From Phenylobacterium sp. (GTDB lineage: Bacteria > Pseudomonadota > Alphaproteobacteria > Caulobacterales > Caulobacteraceae), in NCBI RefSeq assembly GCF_013822795.1, contig NZ_PNLB01000017.1:55653-119652 (forward strand): a DNA stretch of 64,000 nucleotides, written 5' to 3'. Positions within the stretch are counted from its first letter, which is position 1, and the number at the start of each line of letters is the position of its first letter. The translations under genes and the position numbers were made by a program. This document shows, in pieces, positions 25,278 to 39,326 of this stretch. A model generated the notes under the pieces. That model was not told where the DNA came from. It was given only the letters and a program-made list of their open reading frames with translations, and ran no database searches.

Positions 25278-25963
25278 AGCGCGGGGACCGGTTCGAGGCC
25301 CAGGCAGACCGCCACGCAGCGGCGCGCCAGGGCTTCGCCGGCGTCGATGAAGGGCAGGCGGATGTCGTCGGCCCCCAGCACCAGCGGAACCTCGGTGCAG
25401 CCGGCGATGATCGCCTCGGCCCCGCCGGCCGCAAGGTCGGCGGTCAGGGCGGCCATGGCCTCGCGCACCTCCGGCCCGCGCTCGCCGCGCTTGATCCGAT
25501 AGATCAGCGCCATGAACGCCTCCTGGCGCTCCGGCTCCAGGGTGACCATGCCCATGCCCTGGGCGGCCAGGTACTCGCGATAGAGCTTCAGCGCGTCGCG
25601 GGTGCCCAGCACCCCGGCCCGCCGCGCGCCGCTGTCGCGGGCGGCGGCCGAGGCCGTGCCGATCATGTCGATCAGCGGCAGGCCGCTCGCGCGGGTGATC
25701 ACGTCGGCATAGGCGTGGGCGGTGTTGCAGGCGATGGCCAGCACGTCGGCGCCCGCTCCGTGCAAGGCGCCGGCCATCTCGGCCAAGACCGGGCCGGGCT
25801 TGTTCAGCGGATCGTTGCGGTCGGGCACCTGCGGGTTGATGTCGACCAGGGTGCGGATGTGGTCCTGGTCGCGCTCGGCGGGGGTCAGAGCCTGCAGCTT
25901 GGCGAGGAAGTCCAGCGTCGCCGCCGGCCCCATCCCGCCCAGCACGCCCAGGACCAGGCTCAC
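25274..25963 (-). CDS. aspartate/glutamate racemase family protein
   Basis: 229 residues with the family start [15 protein letters not shown] and both catalytic cysteines in context: C79 in [10 protein letters not shown] and C189 in [10 protein letters not shown]. This gives a PLP-independent amino acid racemase acting by two cysteines. The start is GTG at 25963, overlapping the stop of the upstream D-cysteine desulfhydrase (GTGA). The pair is therefore translationally coupled and probably works in D-amino acid interconversion. Stops overlap by 4 nt with the convergent amine oxidase. Confidence 0.88.
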   Translation of the reverse strand: MSLVLGVLGGMGPAATLDFLAKLQALTPAERDQDHIRTLVDINPQVPDRNDPLNKPGPVLAEMAGALHGAGADVLAIACNTAHAYADVITRASGLPLIDMIGTASAAARDSGARRAGVLGTRDALKLYREYLAAQGMGMVTLEPERQEAFMALIYRIKRGERGPEVREAMAALTADLAAGGAEAIIAGCTEVPLVLGADDIRLPFIDAGEALARRCVAVCLGLEPVPAL

Positions 25964-26964
25964 GTCAGCGATCCTTCGAGTTCGCCGTGATAGCCGAACA
26001 GGCCCTGCGCGCCGCCGGTGTGCAGCAGCACCACTGTCTCGTCCTTGAAGGTCCCCTTGCGGGCCAGGTCGATCAGGCCCTTGACGGCCTTGCCGGTGTA
26101 GACCGGGTCGAACAGCAGCCCTTCGGTCCGCGCGGCCAGCTTCAGGGCGTCGATCACGCCCTCGTCGATCAGGCCGTAGCCGGCGCCGACATAGTCGCAA
26201 TTGGCCACCGTCATCTCGCGGGTGACGCGATCGCCGTGGCCGAGCAGGGTCGCGGTCTCGACCGCCAGTTTGTGAACGTTGGCTTCCTGGACATCTTTCG
26301 GCGCCCGGACCCCGATGCCCAGAATCGGGATGTCGGCCCCCAGCAGGGCAAGGCCCGCGACCAGTCCGGCGTGCGTACCGGCGCTGCCGGTCGCCGTGAC
26401 GATACGGTCGATGGTCAGGTTTTCGGCGTCGGCTTGGCGCACCAGCTCGAGCGCGCAGTCGACGTAGCCGAGGGCCCCGATCGGGTTCGAACCCCCGCCT
26501 GGAATAACGTACGGCTTGCCGCCGCGCTCGCGCACGGCCTGGGCCGACTTTTCGAGCTCGGCGTTCATGTCGGTCCCGCCCGGCACGTTCCTGATGGACG
26601 CGCCTAACAACCTGTCGAGAAGCACGTTGCCCGAGCCGTTGTAGTCGACCGCGTTCGACCCGGTGCGCTCCTCCAGGATGACCTCGCAGGCCAGGCCGAA
26701 CCTGGCCGCGGCGGCCGCCGTCTGGCGCACGTGGTTGGACTGAACGGCGCCTTGGGTGATCAGCGTATCGGCGCCTTTCGCCAGCGCGTCGCCGACCAGG
26801 AATTCCAGCTTGCGGGTCTTGTTGCCGCCGCCGGCCAGGCCCGTGCAGTCGTCGCGCTTCACGTAGAGGCGCTTGATCCCCAGTTCGGCCGCCAGCCGCG
26901 GGGCCGGCTCCAGCGGGGTGGGGAGGTGCGCGAACCGCGCGCGCGGGAACTTGGCAAGCTGCAT
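25960..26964 (-). CDS. dcyD: D-cysteine desulfhydrase / ACC-deaminase-like PLP enzyme
   Basis: 334-residue PLP enzyme (fold type II) that splits D-cysteine to pyruvate, sulfide and ammonia. The PLP lysine is K49 in [12 protein letters not shown], followed by [19 protein letters not shown], the family's substrate-binding block. [21 protein letters not shown] and [15 protein letters not shown] near the end also fit. Start ATG 26964 has AAGGAG upstream; the longer in-frame start lacks it. ACC deaminase cannot be excluded on motif alone. Co-operonic with the racemase downstream. Confidence 0.86.
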   Translation of the reverse strand: MQLAKFPRARFAHLPTPLEPAPRLAAELGIKRLYVKRDDCTGLAGGGNKTRKLEFLVGDALAKGADTLITQGAVQSNHVRQTAAAAARFGLACEVILEERTGSNAVDYNGSGNVLLDRLLGASIRNVPGGTDMNAELEKSAQAVRERGGKPYVIPGGGSNPIGALGYVDCALELVRQADAENLTIDRIVTATGSAGTHAGLVAGLALLGADIPILGIGVRAPKDVQEANVHKLAVETATLLGHGDRVTREMTVANCDYVGAGYGLIDEGVIDALKLAARTEGLLFDPVYTGKAVKGLIDLARKGTFKDETVVLLHTGGAQGLFGYHGELEGSLT

Positions 26965-27034
26965 GGGGGTACTCCTTGGCCGCCTGCCTAGCACGCGGCC
27001 AAGGTCGCTCGCGAGCCCAGATTCTCTGCCGCGG

Positions 27035-27430
27035 CTAGGGCTTGATCTTGGGCGGCAGCGCGGCGGCCTGCTCGGGCGTCAGCTTCGTTATGTCCTTGAT
27101 GATGCAAGGAGAAAGCATCCCTGGGCTGGTGTGGACCTTGAGGTCCAGGTCCAGCGGGCGGCAGATCAGGTCGACGCCCGCAGTCGGCGCCATGACCAGG
27201 GCGTCGTTGGAACTGGCTCCGGCCAGACAGTTGCCGGACATGTCCAGGCGATAGACGTCACGATGGCGCACCGAGAGGTAGACGGTCTGGTCGTCGCCCT
27301 TGGTGTGGTTGTCGATCTGGCTCATCCGGAAGCACTGATTGGACGCCGCGGCCGGTTTGGCGGGCTCCTGGGCGAGGGCCGGCGCAGCGAGCGCGGCGGT
27401 CAGGACGGCGGCGAGGACAAGGCGTTGCAT
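27035..27430 (-). CDS. DUF6491-like exported protein
   Basis: 131 residues with a signal peptide (cleavage near ALAQE). The mature part has [34 protein letters not shown] and a later CRPLD, a set of conserved Cys and DxYRL motifs seen in DUF6491 proteins. Four cysteines in the mature protein may form disulfides in the periplasm. Function unknown. Divergent from the thiC riboswitch region. Confidence 0.7.
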   Translation of the reverse strand: MQRLVLAAVLTAALAAPALAQEPAKPAAASNQCFRMSQIDNHTKGDDQTVYLSVRHRDVYRLDMSGNCLAGASSNDALVMAPTAGVDLICRPLDLDLKVHTSPGMLSPCIIKDITKLTPEQAAALPPKIKP

Positions 27431-27523
27431 GGCGATCCTCCTGAGAAGGCCAGTCTAGGCGCCAGATTGCGGCTGGACGGCGGCGCTTTCAATCGGCGGC
27501 GTTCGCGCCTATGACTGGCGCTT

Positions 27524-29502
<1,979 letters not shown>

Positions 29503-29511
29503 GCTAGTCCA

Positions 29512-29621
29512 CCGCTCATCCCGGCGAAAGCCGGGACCCATGCGGCCTTACCGCTTGCGACCGATTTCGACGTGAGTAGGTCATAGTCAGCTTGGGCCCC
29601 GGCTTTCGCCGGGGTGAGCGG
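29512..29621. repeat. long inverted repeat (REP-like element)
   Basis: The left arm (29512-29536) and right arm (29597-29621) are inverted copies differing at only about two of 25 positions. Each arm itself contains the dyad CCCGGCGAAAGCCGGG. The arms are about 60 bp apart. A related element is at 46478-46589, sharing TCATCCCGG and CCGGGACCCAT. It lies between thiC and the next gene and could act as terminator or as a dispersed palindromic repeat. Confidence 0.75.
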
Positions 29622-29630
29622 AGGATGGGC

Positions 29631-30368
29631 ATGCAGTTGAAGCCGGGCGCGAAGTTCGCCGAGCAGGACCTGTCGGATCTCGACTTCACCGACGCTGACC
29701 TGACGGATGCAGTGTTCGAGGGCTGCACGCTCAAGGACGGCCAAGTGCAGGGCGCGGTGCTGCAGAACGCGCGGTTCGTCGGCTGCCGATTGATCCGCTG
29801 CCGGTTCACCCATTCCGACCTGCGCGAGGTCCTGTTCGAGGGCTGCAGCTTCGCCGACGACGACGGCCACGTCGGCGCGGTCTTCGCCTTCTGCCGGCTG
29901 GAGGAGGCGCGGCTGCGCAAGTGCGACCTGTCGTTCGCCCGCTTCGAGCGCTCAAGCCTCTGGGGCGTCGAGATGGAGGCTTGCAATCTGCGGGGCTCGG
30001 CCTTTGTGCGCGCAGACTTCAGCCGGTCATTTGGCCGTAACGTCGTGCAGTGGGCCGGAGCGTTGAAGGGCTGCAACCTGGAACTCGCCGACCTGACCCA
30101 GTTGCGGCTGCCCAAGGGCGACCTCAACCGCTCGAACCTGCGAGAGGCGGTGCTGGTCGACGCCGATCTGGAGGGGGCGGACCTGCGAGAGTGCGACCTA
30201 TTCCAGGCCCTGACTGTCGGCGCGAAACTGGCCGGCGCCGATCTGCGCGGCGCAGAGGTGAGCGGCCTGAACCTCACGGAACTGGCCACTGTGCAGGGAA
30301 TGAAGGTCACGCTTGATCAGCAGTATCGCCTGCTGAACGCGATGGGCGTGGACGTCCACGCCGAGTGA
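29631..30368 (+). CDS. pentapeptide-repeat protein (Qnr-like architecture)
   Basis: 245 residues built of A(D/N)LXX-type repeats through most of the length (for example LSDLDFTDADLTDAVFEG, ADLEGADLRECDL, AGADLRGAEVSGLNL), predicting a right-handed quadrilateral beta-helix. A non-repeat interruption near 70-80 (SFADDDGHVGAVF) and a C-terminal cap ending MKVTLDQQYRLLNAMGVDV are like Qnr-type proteins that mimic DNA and protect gyrase. Whether it gives quinolone tolerance is not known. Start ATG 29631 has GCGGAGG about 7 nt upstream; ATG 29625 is too close to it. Confidence 0.82.
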   Translation: MQLKPGAKFAEQDLSDLDFTDADLTDAVFEGCTLKDGQVQGAVLQNARFVGCRLIRCRFTHSDLREVLFEGCSFADDDGHVGAVFAFCRLEEARLRKCDLSFARFERSSLWGVEMEACNLRGSAFVRADFSRSFGRNVVQWAGALKGCNLELADLTQLRLPKGDLNRSNLREAVLVDADLEGADLRECDLFQALTVGAKLAGADLRGAEVSGLNLTELATVQGMKVTLDQQYRLLNAMGVDVHAE

Positions 30369-30584
30369 TCAGTCGCGGTCGGCGCGGGCCTTCACCGGCT
30401 CGGCCTTCCAGACGCGGACGGCGACGGCGGCGGTGATCGAGGCCAGGACCGCGGTGATCGCGCCACACCACTGGAGGGTGTTCATGCCCTCGGCGGCGAA
30501 ACGGCCGACGGCGGCGCTGACGAAGAACACCAGGGCCGCGGTGCCCCACTCGGCGCCCCAGCTCGAAAACAACAGCTTCAGCAT
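30369..30584 (-). CDS. hypothetical small membrane protein
   Basis: 71 residues with two hydrophobic segments (about 13-31 and 37-58) and a charged tail ending ARADRD. A TGAGG lies about 8 nt before ATG 30584. Convergent with the pentapeptide gene with no gap. No family recognised; coding is supported by its fit to the gap and codon pattern. Confidence 0.55.
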   Translation of the reverse strand: MLKLLFSSWGAEWGTAALVFFVSAAVGRFAAEGMNTLQWCGAITAVLASITAAVAVRVWKAEPVKARADRD

Positions 30585-30668
30585 AAACAAGACCTCAGGA
30601 TCGCGACTGCGGGCCGCAAAAGCCACAGCGAACGGCGTTCTGGAATGTGGCAAGGGGTCGCTTGACCG

Positions 30669-32702
<2,034 letters not shown>

Positions 32703-32788
32703 CTATTCCGGGCCCCTTACTCGGCACTGTGGATCGCGACAGTGTCGCCAAGGTGGTTAAAGGAGGGTGTGGCTGCGCTTGTTACACG

Positions 32789-32819
32789 AAAAAGGCGACT
32801 CCCTTGCGAGAGCCGCCTT
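32789..32819 (-). terminator. rho-independent terminator
   Basis: Read on the minus strand, AAGGCGGCTC pairs with GAGTCGCCTT (one imperfect pair) around an 8-nt loop and is followed by a run of five T. It lies just downstream of the stop of the Pro/Ala-rich membrane protein gene (32841) and before the start of the kinase gene, separating the two transcripts. Confidence 0.75.
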
Positions 32820-32840
32820 CCTCCGTCGCGCTCGACGTCC

Positions 32841-33485
32841 TTAGGGCGTCGGCTCCCCAGGGCTCTCCGGAGCCGCCGCCGGGGCCGAGGACGCGGCCGG
32901 ATCAGGTGTTGCCGGGACGGTCGGCGTCTCCGCTGCGGGCGCCGTGGCTAGCGCTGGGGGCGCGACTGCGGGCGCAGAGGCCGGGGTTTGGGCGATCGCC
33001 GAGTAGGGGATCGGCGCTTGCGGCAAGGTGGCGCTGGCGTCGGTCGCCCAGGCTTCCGGGCTGTCGGCGGCCGGTGCGGGGGCCGGGCGAGCGCGGGCGG
33101 TGCGAACAGGGGCGGCTTCGCGCGCCACCGGCGGCGGAGCAGCGGCCGGCGCGGCGACCGGGGCCAGCGCTGCAACGCTGGTGGTCGGCGGCGCCACCTC
33201 AGGAATAGTTGCGATCTCGGTGACCGGCGCGGCGCCGGTCGGGGCGGTCGCCTCCTGCTCGGCCAGCAGGCCGTCGCGCGGCTGCATCATCAGGAACGCG
33301 GCGGCCGCCAACACGCCGGCGGTCATCACGCCGCCGACGATCACCGGGACCGGCAGGCCCTGACGCTTCTTGGCGCGGCGCGCATAGATCGGGGTGTTGG
33401 TCTCGGCCTCGGTGCGTTCCGCCGCTTCACGGGCGCGTGGGGCCTCGTAATTCTGTCGGGCGATCGGATCGTAGGTGGTCGTCAT
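32841..33485 (-). CDS. hypothetical single-span protein with Pro/Ala-rich tail
   Basis: 214 residues. A cytoplasmic basic N-terminal part (PIYARRAKKRQG) precedes one membrane helix (about 47-66), followed by a long low-complexity region rich in Ala, Pro, Thr and Val (about 75-214). This topology suggests a periplasm-spanning stalk. No domain recognised. A terminator follows. The low complexity means database matches may be misleading. Confidence 0.65.
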   Translation of the reverse strand: MTTTYDPIARQNYEAPRAREAAERTEAETNTPIYARRAKKRQGLPVPVIVGGVMTAGVLAAAAFLMMQPRDGLLAEQEATAPTGAAPVTEIATIPEVAPPTTSVAALAPVAAPAAAPPPVAREAAPVRTARARPAPAPAADSPEAWATDASATLPQAPIPYSAIAQTPASAPAVAPPALATAPAAETPTVPATPDPAASSAPAAAPESPGEPTP

Positions 33486-33719
33486 TTCTGCTCTCCCAGT
33501 CAGGGTTCGAAGAGAGCAACGGTCGGCGGGAGATGGTGTTCCGGTGCTTTGGTTCAGTCGATGCCGTGTCCGGCTATCGAACGTCTGAAATTATCTGAAG
33601 AAATAACGAGATAACGCGTGGGCGTATATATGTCTTGGACTTGATGGTGCTGGATATACATCGGGCGAATTCCCGGCGAAATGCAGGCGCCATTGCCGAA
33701 ATGCGGCCCGGATCCGGCC

Positions 33720-34454
33720 TTAATCTCGCTTGTTCGGATTGAGTTCGGCGATGGAGCGCACGATCCGGTCCGGCCGGATCGGGCTGCCCGCCGGCAGGCC
33801 CTCGCCGAGGTGGTCGTGCCAGATGGCGTAGATACCCAGGCGCTGCGGGGCGGCGACCTCCCATTCGAGATTGTCGCCGACCATCCACGTCTCGTGCGGC
33901 TTCACGCCCAGGACCTGCATGGCGTGCACGTAGGCCTGCTCCTCGGGCTTGCCGAAGCCGGCCTCGCCCTCGATCTGCACGTGGTCGAACAGCGGCGCGA
34001 GGTTGAAGTGCTCGACCTTCGCTCGCTGTGGCTCGGCCGCGCCGTTGGTGACCAGGGCCAGCTTCACGCCGAGGTCGCGGAACGCCTGGATCGTCTCCAG
34101 CGCGCCGGGAAAGAACTTGGCCTGCTGCTCACGATAGACATGGAAGCGTTCGCCGAACGTCCGGGCGAACTCGGCGGTCAGGCCGGGCGCCTGCGGGCGC
34201 AGTTCGGCGAAACCTTCTTCGACCGCCAGGATGCGGCCGGCGCCGAGGTCCTTCCGCCAGATGGCGGCGCGGGCCTCGTCGGACCAGAAGCGGCGGAACC
34301 CCGCCTCCATCGCGACGCCAGCGTCCTCGGGCGTCACCGGTGCAAAGCGGTCGGCGAACTCCTCGATCACCGCTTGCAGGATCATACGGCGCGAGCCGAA
34401 GGAGATGATGGTCTCGTCCAGGTCGAACAGAATCGCTTTGGGCAGGGTGCTCAT
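33720..34454 (-). CDS. HAD-superfamily hydrolase
   Basis: 244 residues with all four HAD motifs: I, AILFDLDETI (nucleophile Asp); II, LVTNGA; III, a lysine in GFGKPEEQAY; and IV, WMVGDNLEWEV. A helical cap between motifs I and II classes it in subfamily I, near phosphoglycolate phosphatase/YjjG-like nucleotidases. The substrate is not predictable. Start ATG 34454 gives the motif near the N-terminus; upstream in-frame sequence is unrelated. The 234-bp gap on its 3' side (33486-33719) is AT-richer and shows no gene or clear signal. Confidence 0.87.
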   Translation of the reverse strand: MSTLPKAILFDLDETIISFGSRRMILQAVIEEFADRFAPVTPEDAGVAMEAGFRRFWSDEARAAIWRKDLGAGRILAVEEGFAELRPQAPGLTAEFARTFGERFHVYREQQAKFFPGALETIQAFRDLGVKLALVTNGAAEPQRAKVEHFNLAPLFDHVQIEGEAGFGKPEEQAYVHAMQVLGVKPHETWMVGDNLEWEVAAPQRLGIYAIWHDHLGEGLPAGSPIRPDRIVRSIAELNPNKRD

Positions 34455-34627
34455 GGACCGCTGGAATGCCAGTGAAAGGTCAGCGTTTCCAGCCTTCGAG
34501 GGCGGCAGGTGAGTCCTTTCCGCCACGCTTGCGTTCGCCTGACACGTGTGTGACCGGGCGCGGCCATGGCCCAGCTTGACCCTCCAGACCGGGCGCCTCC
34601 AAGGTGGCGTCACGTCGGAGGGAATGG

Positions 34628-36415
34628 ATGCGACTCAAGGCCCGTCTGGAGCGTGATTGGCGGTTCTTTCGCAATCTCAGGCGCACCCTGAAGAGGGTGA
34701 AGACCATTGCGCCGACCTCGCCCAACCTGATCTGCGACGATATTCAGGCGGCGGTCGAGCAGTGGCGAGATCGTCCGGCCCTGACGTTCGAGCACAAGAC
34801 GATCACCTATGGCGAGATGGACGCCATCGCCAACCGCTTCGCCCACTGGGCCAAGGGGATCGGCGTGCGGCGCGGCCAGACCGTGGCGCTCTTCCTGCCC
34901 AACCGGCTGGAATACTTTCCGATCTGGTACGGCCTGACCAAGATCGGCGCCGTGACCGCCCTGATCAACAACCAGCTGGCCGGCGCGCCGCTGGCGCACT
35001 GCCTGAACATTTCCGGCGCGGCGCATGTCATCGTCGACAGCGAAACCTCGCCCGCCTTCGAGCAGGCCAAGGGCCTGCTGGAGCGCACGATGCAGCAATG
35101 GGTGCTGGGCCAGGCGCACGGCGACCAGCGCGACCTCAGCCAGGCGCTCAAGAGCTGCAGCCAGTTGCCGCCGGATCGCTCCGTGCGGGACGGCATGACG
35201 GCCAAGGACACGGCGCTCTACATCTACACCAGCGGGACGACCGGCCTGCCGAAGGCCGCGCGCATCACCCACGTGCGGGCCCAGCTCTACATGCGCGGCT
35301 TCGCCGGTTCGACCGGGGCGACCGAGACGGACCGGGTCTACGTCACGCTGCCGCTCTATCACGCGACGGGCGGGCTCTGTGCTCTGGGCGCCGCGCTGCT
35401 GAACGGCGGTTCGGTGGTGCTGAAGAAGAAGTTCTCAGCCAGCCATTTCTGGGACGACGTCGTCGCCGAGAACTGCACCATGTTCGTCTATATCGGCGAG
35501 CTGTGCCGCTATCTCGTCAATCATGAGGAGGTCGAGGCCGAGCGCCAGCACAAGATCCGCCTGGCCTTCGGCAACGGTCTGCGCCCGGACGTCTGGGCGC
35601 AGATGAAGAGCCGCTTCCGCATTCCGGAGATCCTCGAGTTCTACGGGGCGACGGAAGGCAACGTCTCGATGTTCAACTTCGACGGCAAGGTCGGGGCGAT
35701 CGGGCGGGTGCCGAAGTGGCTGAAGGACCGGTTCAACTTCCGGCTCGTCCAGTTCGATGTCGAGAAGGAAGAAGAGGTCCGCAGCCTCAATGGCCTGTGC
35801 GTCGAGGCCGGCCCCGGACAGATCGGCGAGTGCATTGGCAAGATCGGCCACGACGCGCGTAGCGAGTTCACCGGCTATGTCGACAAGGCGGCCTCTGACA
35901 AAAAAATCCTGCGCGACGTGTTCGCCAAGGGCGACGCCTGGTTCCGCACCGGCGATCTGATGAAGACCGATGTCGACGGCTACTTCTACTTCGTCGACCG
36001 CATCGGCGACACCTTCCGCTGGAAGGGGGAGAACGTCTCGACGGGCGAGGTGGCCGGCCACCTGCAGGCCATTCCCGGCGTCGCCGAGGCCAATGTCTAT
36101 GGCGTTGAGGTCGAGGGCGCCGATGGCCGCGCCGGCATGGCGGGCCTCGTCGTCGATCCCGACTTCGACATCAAGGTCTTCGAAGAGGTCGTGAACCGCG
36201 AACTGCCGTCCTACGCCCAGCCGGTGTTCGTGCGGATCCTGCCGGCGATCGAGACGACCGGCACGTTCAAATACCGCAAAATCGATCTCGTGGCGGAAGG
36301 CTTCGACCCGGCCATGTTCAAGGGCGCCGTCTACTACAAGGACCCGACCAAGGGTTATGTGAAGATGACCAAGCCCGGCCACGCCAAGATCCTGGCCGGC
36401 GGCGTGAAGCTCTAG
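34628..36415 (+). CDS. long-chain acyl-CoA synthetase (FATP-like)
   Basis: 595-residue adenylate-forming enzyme activating fatty acids to acyl-CoA. The P-loop motif is [14 protein letters not shown]; the second motif EFYGATEGN and the hinge region [16 protein letters not shown] are those of FATP/very-long-chain acyl-CoA synthetases rather than FadD. The C-terminal lysine region KYRKIDLV is present. Start ATG 34628 follows GGAGGG; an in-frame GTG at 34604 is less likely. A very basic N-terminus ([19 protein letters not shown]) may associate with the membrane. Monocistronic, followed by uvrC. Confidence 0.9.
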   Translation: MRLKARLERDWRFFRNLRRTLKRVKTIAPTSPNLICDDIQAAVEQWRDRPALTFEHKTITYGEMDAIANRFAHWAKGIGVRRGQTVALFLPNRLEYFPIWYGLTKIGAVTALINNQLAGAPLAHCLNISGAAHVIVDSETSPAFEQAKGLLERTMQQWVLGQAHGDQRDLSQALKSCSQLPPDRSVRDGMTAKDTALYIYTSGTTGLPKAARITHVRAQLYMRGFAGSTGATETDRVYVTLPLYHATGGLCALGAALLNGGSVVLKKKFSASHFWDDVVAENCTMFVYIGELCRYLVNHEEVEAERQHKIRLAFGNGLRPDVWAQMKSRFRIPEILEFYGATEGNVSMFNFDGKVGAIGRVPKWLKDRFNFRLVQFDVEKEEEVRSLNGLCVEAGPGQIGECIGKIGHDARSEFTGYVDKAASDKKILRDVFAKGDAWFRTGDLMKTDVDGYFYFVDRIGDTFRWKGENVSTGEVAGHLQAIPGVAEANVYGVEVEGADGRAGMAGLVVDPDFDIKVFEEVVNRELPSYAQPVFVRILPAIETTGTFKYRKIDLVAEGFDPAMFKGAVYYKDPTKGYVKMTKPGHAKILAGGVKL

Positions 36416-36461
36416 CGCGGCGCGCCCTACGCCCGGGCGCGGACTCGCCTATATTGGCGAC

Positions 36462-38330
36462 ATGCCGACCGAAGTGACCGCAGACGCGCCCCTGCAGGGT
36501 GCAGCCCTGATCAAGGACGAGGTGCGCCGTCTGCCTGACGCGCCCGGCGTCTATCGCATGATGGGCGAGGGGGGCGAGGTCCTCTATGTCGGCAAGGCCC
36601 GCTCACTGAAGAAGCGGGTGCTGCAGTACGCCCAGGGGCGGTTCCACACCCAGCGCATCGCCCTGATGGTCGATCTGACGCGGTCGATGGAGTTCGTCAC
36701 GGTCCGGACCGAGACCGACGCCCTGCTGCTGGAAATCAACCTGATCAAGCAGTTGAAGCCGCGCTTCAACGTGCTGCTGCGCGACGACAAGAGCTTCCCC
36801 GAGATCGTCATCCGCCGCGATCACGCCGCCGCCCAGCTGCGCAAGCATCGCGGCGCGCACACGATCAAGGGCGACTATTTCGGGCCGTTCGCCTCGGCCC
36901 ACTCCGTGACCAAGACGCTGAACACCCTGCAGAAGGCGTTCCTGCTGCGTTCGTGCTCGGACAGCGTCTACGAGAGCCGCACGCGGCCCTGCATGCTGCA
37001 CCAGATCAAGCGTTGCGCGGCCCCCTGCACCGGGCTGATCAGCCTGGAGGACTATGCGGGCCTGGTCGATCAGGCCGAGGACTTTCTGCGTGGGCGCAGC
37101 CGCGCGGTGGTCGGCAAATTGTCGGCCGAGATGCAGGCCGCCTCGGACGACATGGAGTTCGAACGCGCCGCCCGCATCCGCGACCGCATCCGGGCGCTGG
37201 CCTCGGTGGCGCAGGAGCAGCAGATCAATCCCGAGACCCTGGAGGAAGCCGACGTCTTCGCCCTGCACGCCGAGGGCGGCCAGGCCTGCGTCCAGGTGTT
37301 CTTCTTCCGCGCCGGCCAGAACTGGGGCAACCGCGCCTACTTCCCGCGTGTCGACAGGACCGATGAGGACGTCGACGTCATGTCGGCGTTCCTGGGCCAG
37401 TTCTATGACGACAAGCCGATCCCGCGTCTGATCCTGACCAACATCGAGCCCTCGGAGTGTCAGCTGCTCTCCGAAGCCTTCGCGTTGAAGGCCGGGCGCA
37501 AGGTTGAGATCAATCAGCCCAAGCGGGGCGAGAAGGCCCAGCTGGTCGATCACGCCCTGACCAACGCCCGCGAGGCCCTGGGGCGCAAGATGGCCGAGAG
37601 CTCCGCCCAGTCCAAGTTGCTGGCCGGGGTTTGCGAGGCCTTTGGGCTGGAGGCCAGCCCCGAGCGCATCGAGGTCTACGACAACGCCCACATCTCGGGG
37701 ACGAACGCGGTCGGTGGCATGATCGTCGCCGGCCCGGAAGGCTTCCAGAAGGGGCAGTACCGCAAGTTCAACATCAAGGGGACGGACCTCACCCCCGGCG
37801 ACGACTACGGCATGATGAAGGAAGTCATGCGCCGCCGGTTCTCGCGGATGGTCAAGGACGAGGAGGCCGGCGAGAATCCGCCGCGTCCCGACCTGGTGCT
37901 GGTGGACGGTGGGGCCGGCCAGTTGGCGGCCGTGCTGGAGATCATGGCCGACCTGGGCGTGGACGACATCGACGTGGTCGGGGTGGCCAAGGGGCCGGAT
38001 CGCGACGCCGGGCTGGAGCGCTTCTTCATCGAGGGCAAGACGCCCTTCATGCTCGAGCCGAAGTCGCCGGTCCTCTATTACCTTCAGCGCTTGCGCGACG
38101 AGGCCCACCGGTTCGCCAACGGCAGCCACCAGACCCGGCGCGCCATGGACATCAAGAAGAACCCCCTCGACGAGATCGACGGCGTCGGGCCGGGCCGTAA
38201 GCGCGCCCTGCTGCACGCGTTCGGATCGGCGCGGGGCGTCAGCCGCGCCTCGATCGACGATCTCGCCAAGGTCGACGGGGTCAGCGAGGCCCTAGCGCAG
38301 CGGATCTTCGATTTCTTCCGCAAGGGTTGA
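36462..38330 (+). CDS. uvrC: excinuclease ABC subunit C
   Basis: 622-residue repair nuclease that makes both incisions around DNA lesions with UvrB. Domains in order: GIY-YIG nuclease at the N-terminus ([20 protein letters not shown]), the cysteine cluster region ([13 protein letters not shown]), a UVR UvrB-binding helix pair ([20 protein letters not shown]), the RNase H-like second nuclease ([19 protein letters not shown] with [10 protein letters not shown]) and C-terminal helix-hairpin-helix repeats ([18 protein letters not shown]). Full length. No SOS-type box is seen directly upstream. Confidence 0.97.
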   Translation: MPTEVTADAPLQGAALIKDEVRRLPDAPGVYRMMGEGGEVLYVGKARSLKKRVLQYAQGRFHTQRIALMVDLTRSMEFVTVRTETDALLLEINLIKQLKPRFNVLLRDDKSFPEIVIRRDHAAAQLRKHRGAHTIKGDYFGPFASAHSVTKTLNTLQKAFLLRSCSDSVYESRTRPCMLHQIKRCAAPCTGLISLEDYAGLVDQAEDFLRGRSRAVVGKLSAEMQAASDDMEFERAARIRDRIRALASVAQEQQINPETLEEADVFALHAEGGQACVQVFFFRAGQNWGNRAYFPRVDRTDEDVDVMSAFLGQFYDDKPIPRLILTNIEPSECQLLSEAFALKAGRKVEINQPKRGEKAQLVDHALTNAREALGRKMAESSAQSKLLAGVCEAFGLEASPERIEVYDNAHISGTNAVGGMIVAGPEGFQKGQYRKFNIKGTDLTPGDDYGMMKEVMRRRFSRMVKDEEAGENPPRPDLVLVDGGAGQLAAVLEIMADLGVDDIDVVGVAKGPDRDAGLERFFIEGKTPFMLEPKSPVLYYLQRLRDEAHRFANGSHQTRRAMDIKKNPLDEIDGVGPGRKRALLHAFGSARGVSRASIDDLAKVDGVSEALAQRIFDFFRKG

Positions 38331-38373
38331 GCTTGAGGTTAGGCTGCCCGCTCTGGTCCCCGGGGAGACGCCC

Positions 38374-38646
38374 ATGTTCCGCATCGTCGCCGTCGCCTTG
38401 TTCGCCGCGCTGATCCCGTCCGTCGGCCAGGCCAGCTCGCCGCAGGCCTGGGAAGAGTTCCGCGCGGACGTCGGCTCCAAGTGCCTGGCCGCGGCCAAGG
38501 CGGCGGGAATGAAGGCGCCTGAAGTGCTGGTTCATCCGGTCGGTACGCAGACCTACGGACTTGCCGTGCTACGGGAAGGCGCGGACAAGCGAATCTGCGT
38601 CTATGCCAAGCAAACCAAGACGGTCGAGCTGACGCCGGCCACCTAA
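38374..38646 (+). CDS. hypothetical exported small protein
   Basis: 90 residues with a signal peptide (cleavage near GQASS). The mature part (about 70 residues) has two cysteines, in SKCLAAA and RICVYAK, likely to form a disulfide in the periplasm. GGGGAG lies before the ATG. Between uvrC and pgsA on the same strand. No family recognised. Confidence 0.65.
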   Translation: MFRIVAVALFAALIPSVGQASSPQAWEEFRADVGSKCLAAAKAAGMKAPEVLVHPVGTQTYGLAVLREGADKRICVYAKQTKTVELTPAT

Positions 38647-38671
38647 GGGACAGTTCAGCGTTAAATCCGCC

Positions 38672-39295
38672 ATGAAAGCTCTGCCGAATATTCTGACCTC
38701 GCTGCGGCTGGTCCTGACACTCTTCGTCTTCCTGGCCCTGGCGACAGCGGCGGGCGCCGTGCCCTACGTCAGCGAGCATCTGACGCCCGAAGCGCAGTTC
38801 TCGCTGCAGCGCTGGGCGTTTTGGTCGTTCGTGATCGCTGCGGTCACCGACTTCTTCGACGGCTGGTTGGCGCGCAAGCTGGACGCAGTCAGCGTCTGGG
38901 GCGCGATCCTCGATCCGATCGGCGACAAGGTGCTGGTCTGCGGGGCGATCCTCGGCCTGCTGGCCATGGGCGGCCAGCCGGCGGTGGTGTTGCCGGCCGG
39001 GCTGATGCTGTTCCGCGAGTTCACGGTCAGCGCTCTGCGCGAGGTCGGGGCCGGCAAGGGGATCAAGCTGCCGGTCACCATGCTGGCCAAGTGGAAGACG
39101 ACGCTGCAGCTCACCGCCCTGGCGGCTGAGCTGCTGGTGGCCTCTTGGGGGGCGTTCGGCCTGCCGCCGGAACCGGCTATCGAGCGTCCAGTGACCCTGT
39201 TCGCTCACGGTCTCATGTGGCTGGCGACCATCGTCACGCTGATCACTGGCGCCCAGTATTGGGAACAGACCCGCAAGGCGCTGATCGGGAAGTAG
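38672..39295 (+). CDS. pgsA: CDP-diacylglycerol--glycerol-3-phosphate 3-phosphatidyltransferase
   Basis: 207-residue membrane enzyme making phosphatidylglycerol phosphate. The CDP-alcohol phosphotransferase motif D60-x2-D63-G64-x2-A67-R68-x8-G77-x3-D81-x3-D85 is complete in VTDFFDGWLARKL...DPIGD. N-terminal LPNILTSLRLVLT is the typical PgsA start. About five to six membrane helices. Downstream of uvrC, as often in alphaproteobacteria. A strong hairpin follows the stop. Confidence 0.93.
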   Translation: MKALPNILTSLRLVLTLFVFLALATAAGAVPYVSEHLTPEAQFSLQRWAFWSFVIAAVTDFFDGWLARKLDAVSVWGAILDPIGDKVLVCGAILGLLAMGGQPAVVLPAGLMLFREFTVSALREVGAGKGIKLPVTMLAKWKTTLQLTALAAELLVASWGAFGLPPEPAIERPVTLFAHGLMWLATIVTLITGAQYWEQTRKALIGK

Positions 39296-39317
39296 GGGCT
39301 CGCCCCGGGCGAGCCCC
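39295..39317. terminator. bidirectional hairpin between pgsA and a GST gene
   Basis: GGGGCTCGCC (39295-39304) pairs with GGCGAGCCCC (39308-39317) around a 3-nt loop. It separates two convergent genes. No long U-run follows, so its terminator role rests on placement. Confidence 0.55.
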
Positions 39318-39326
39318 CCGCTGGCG

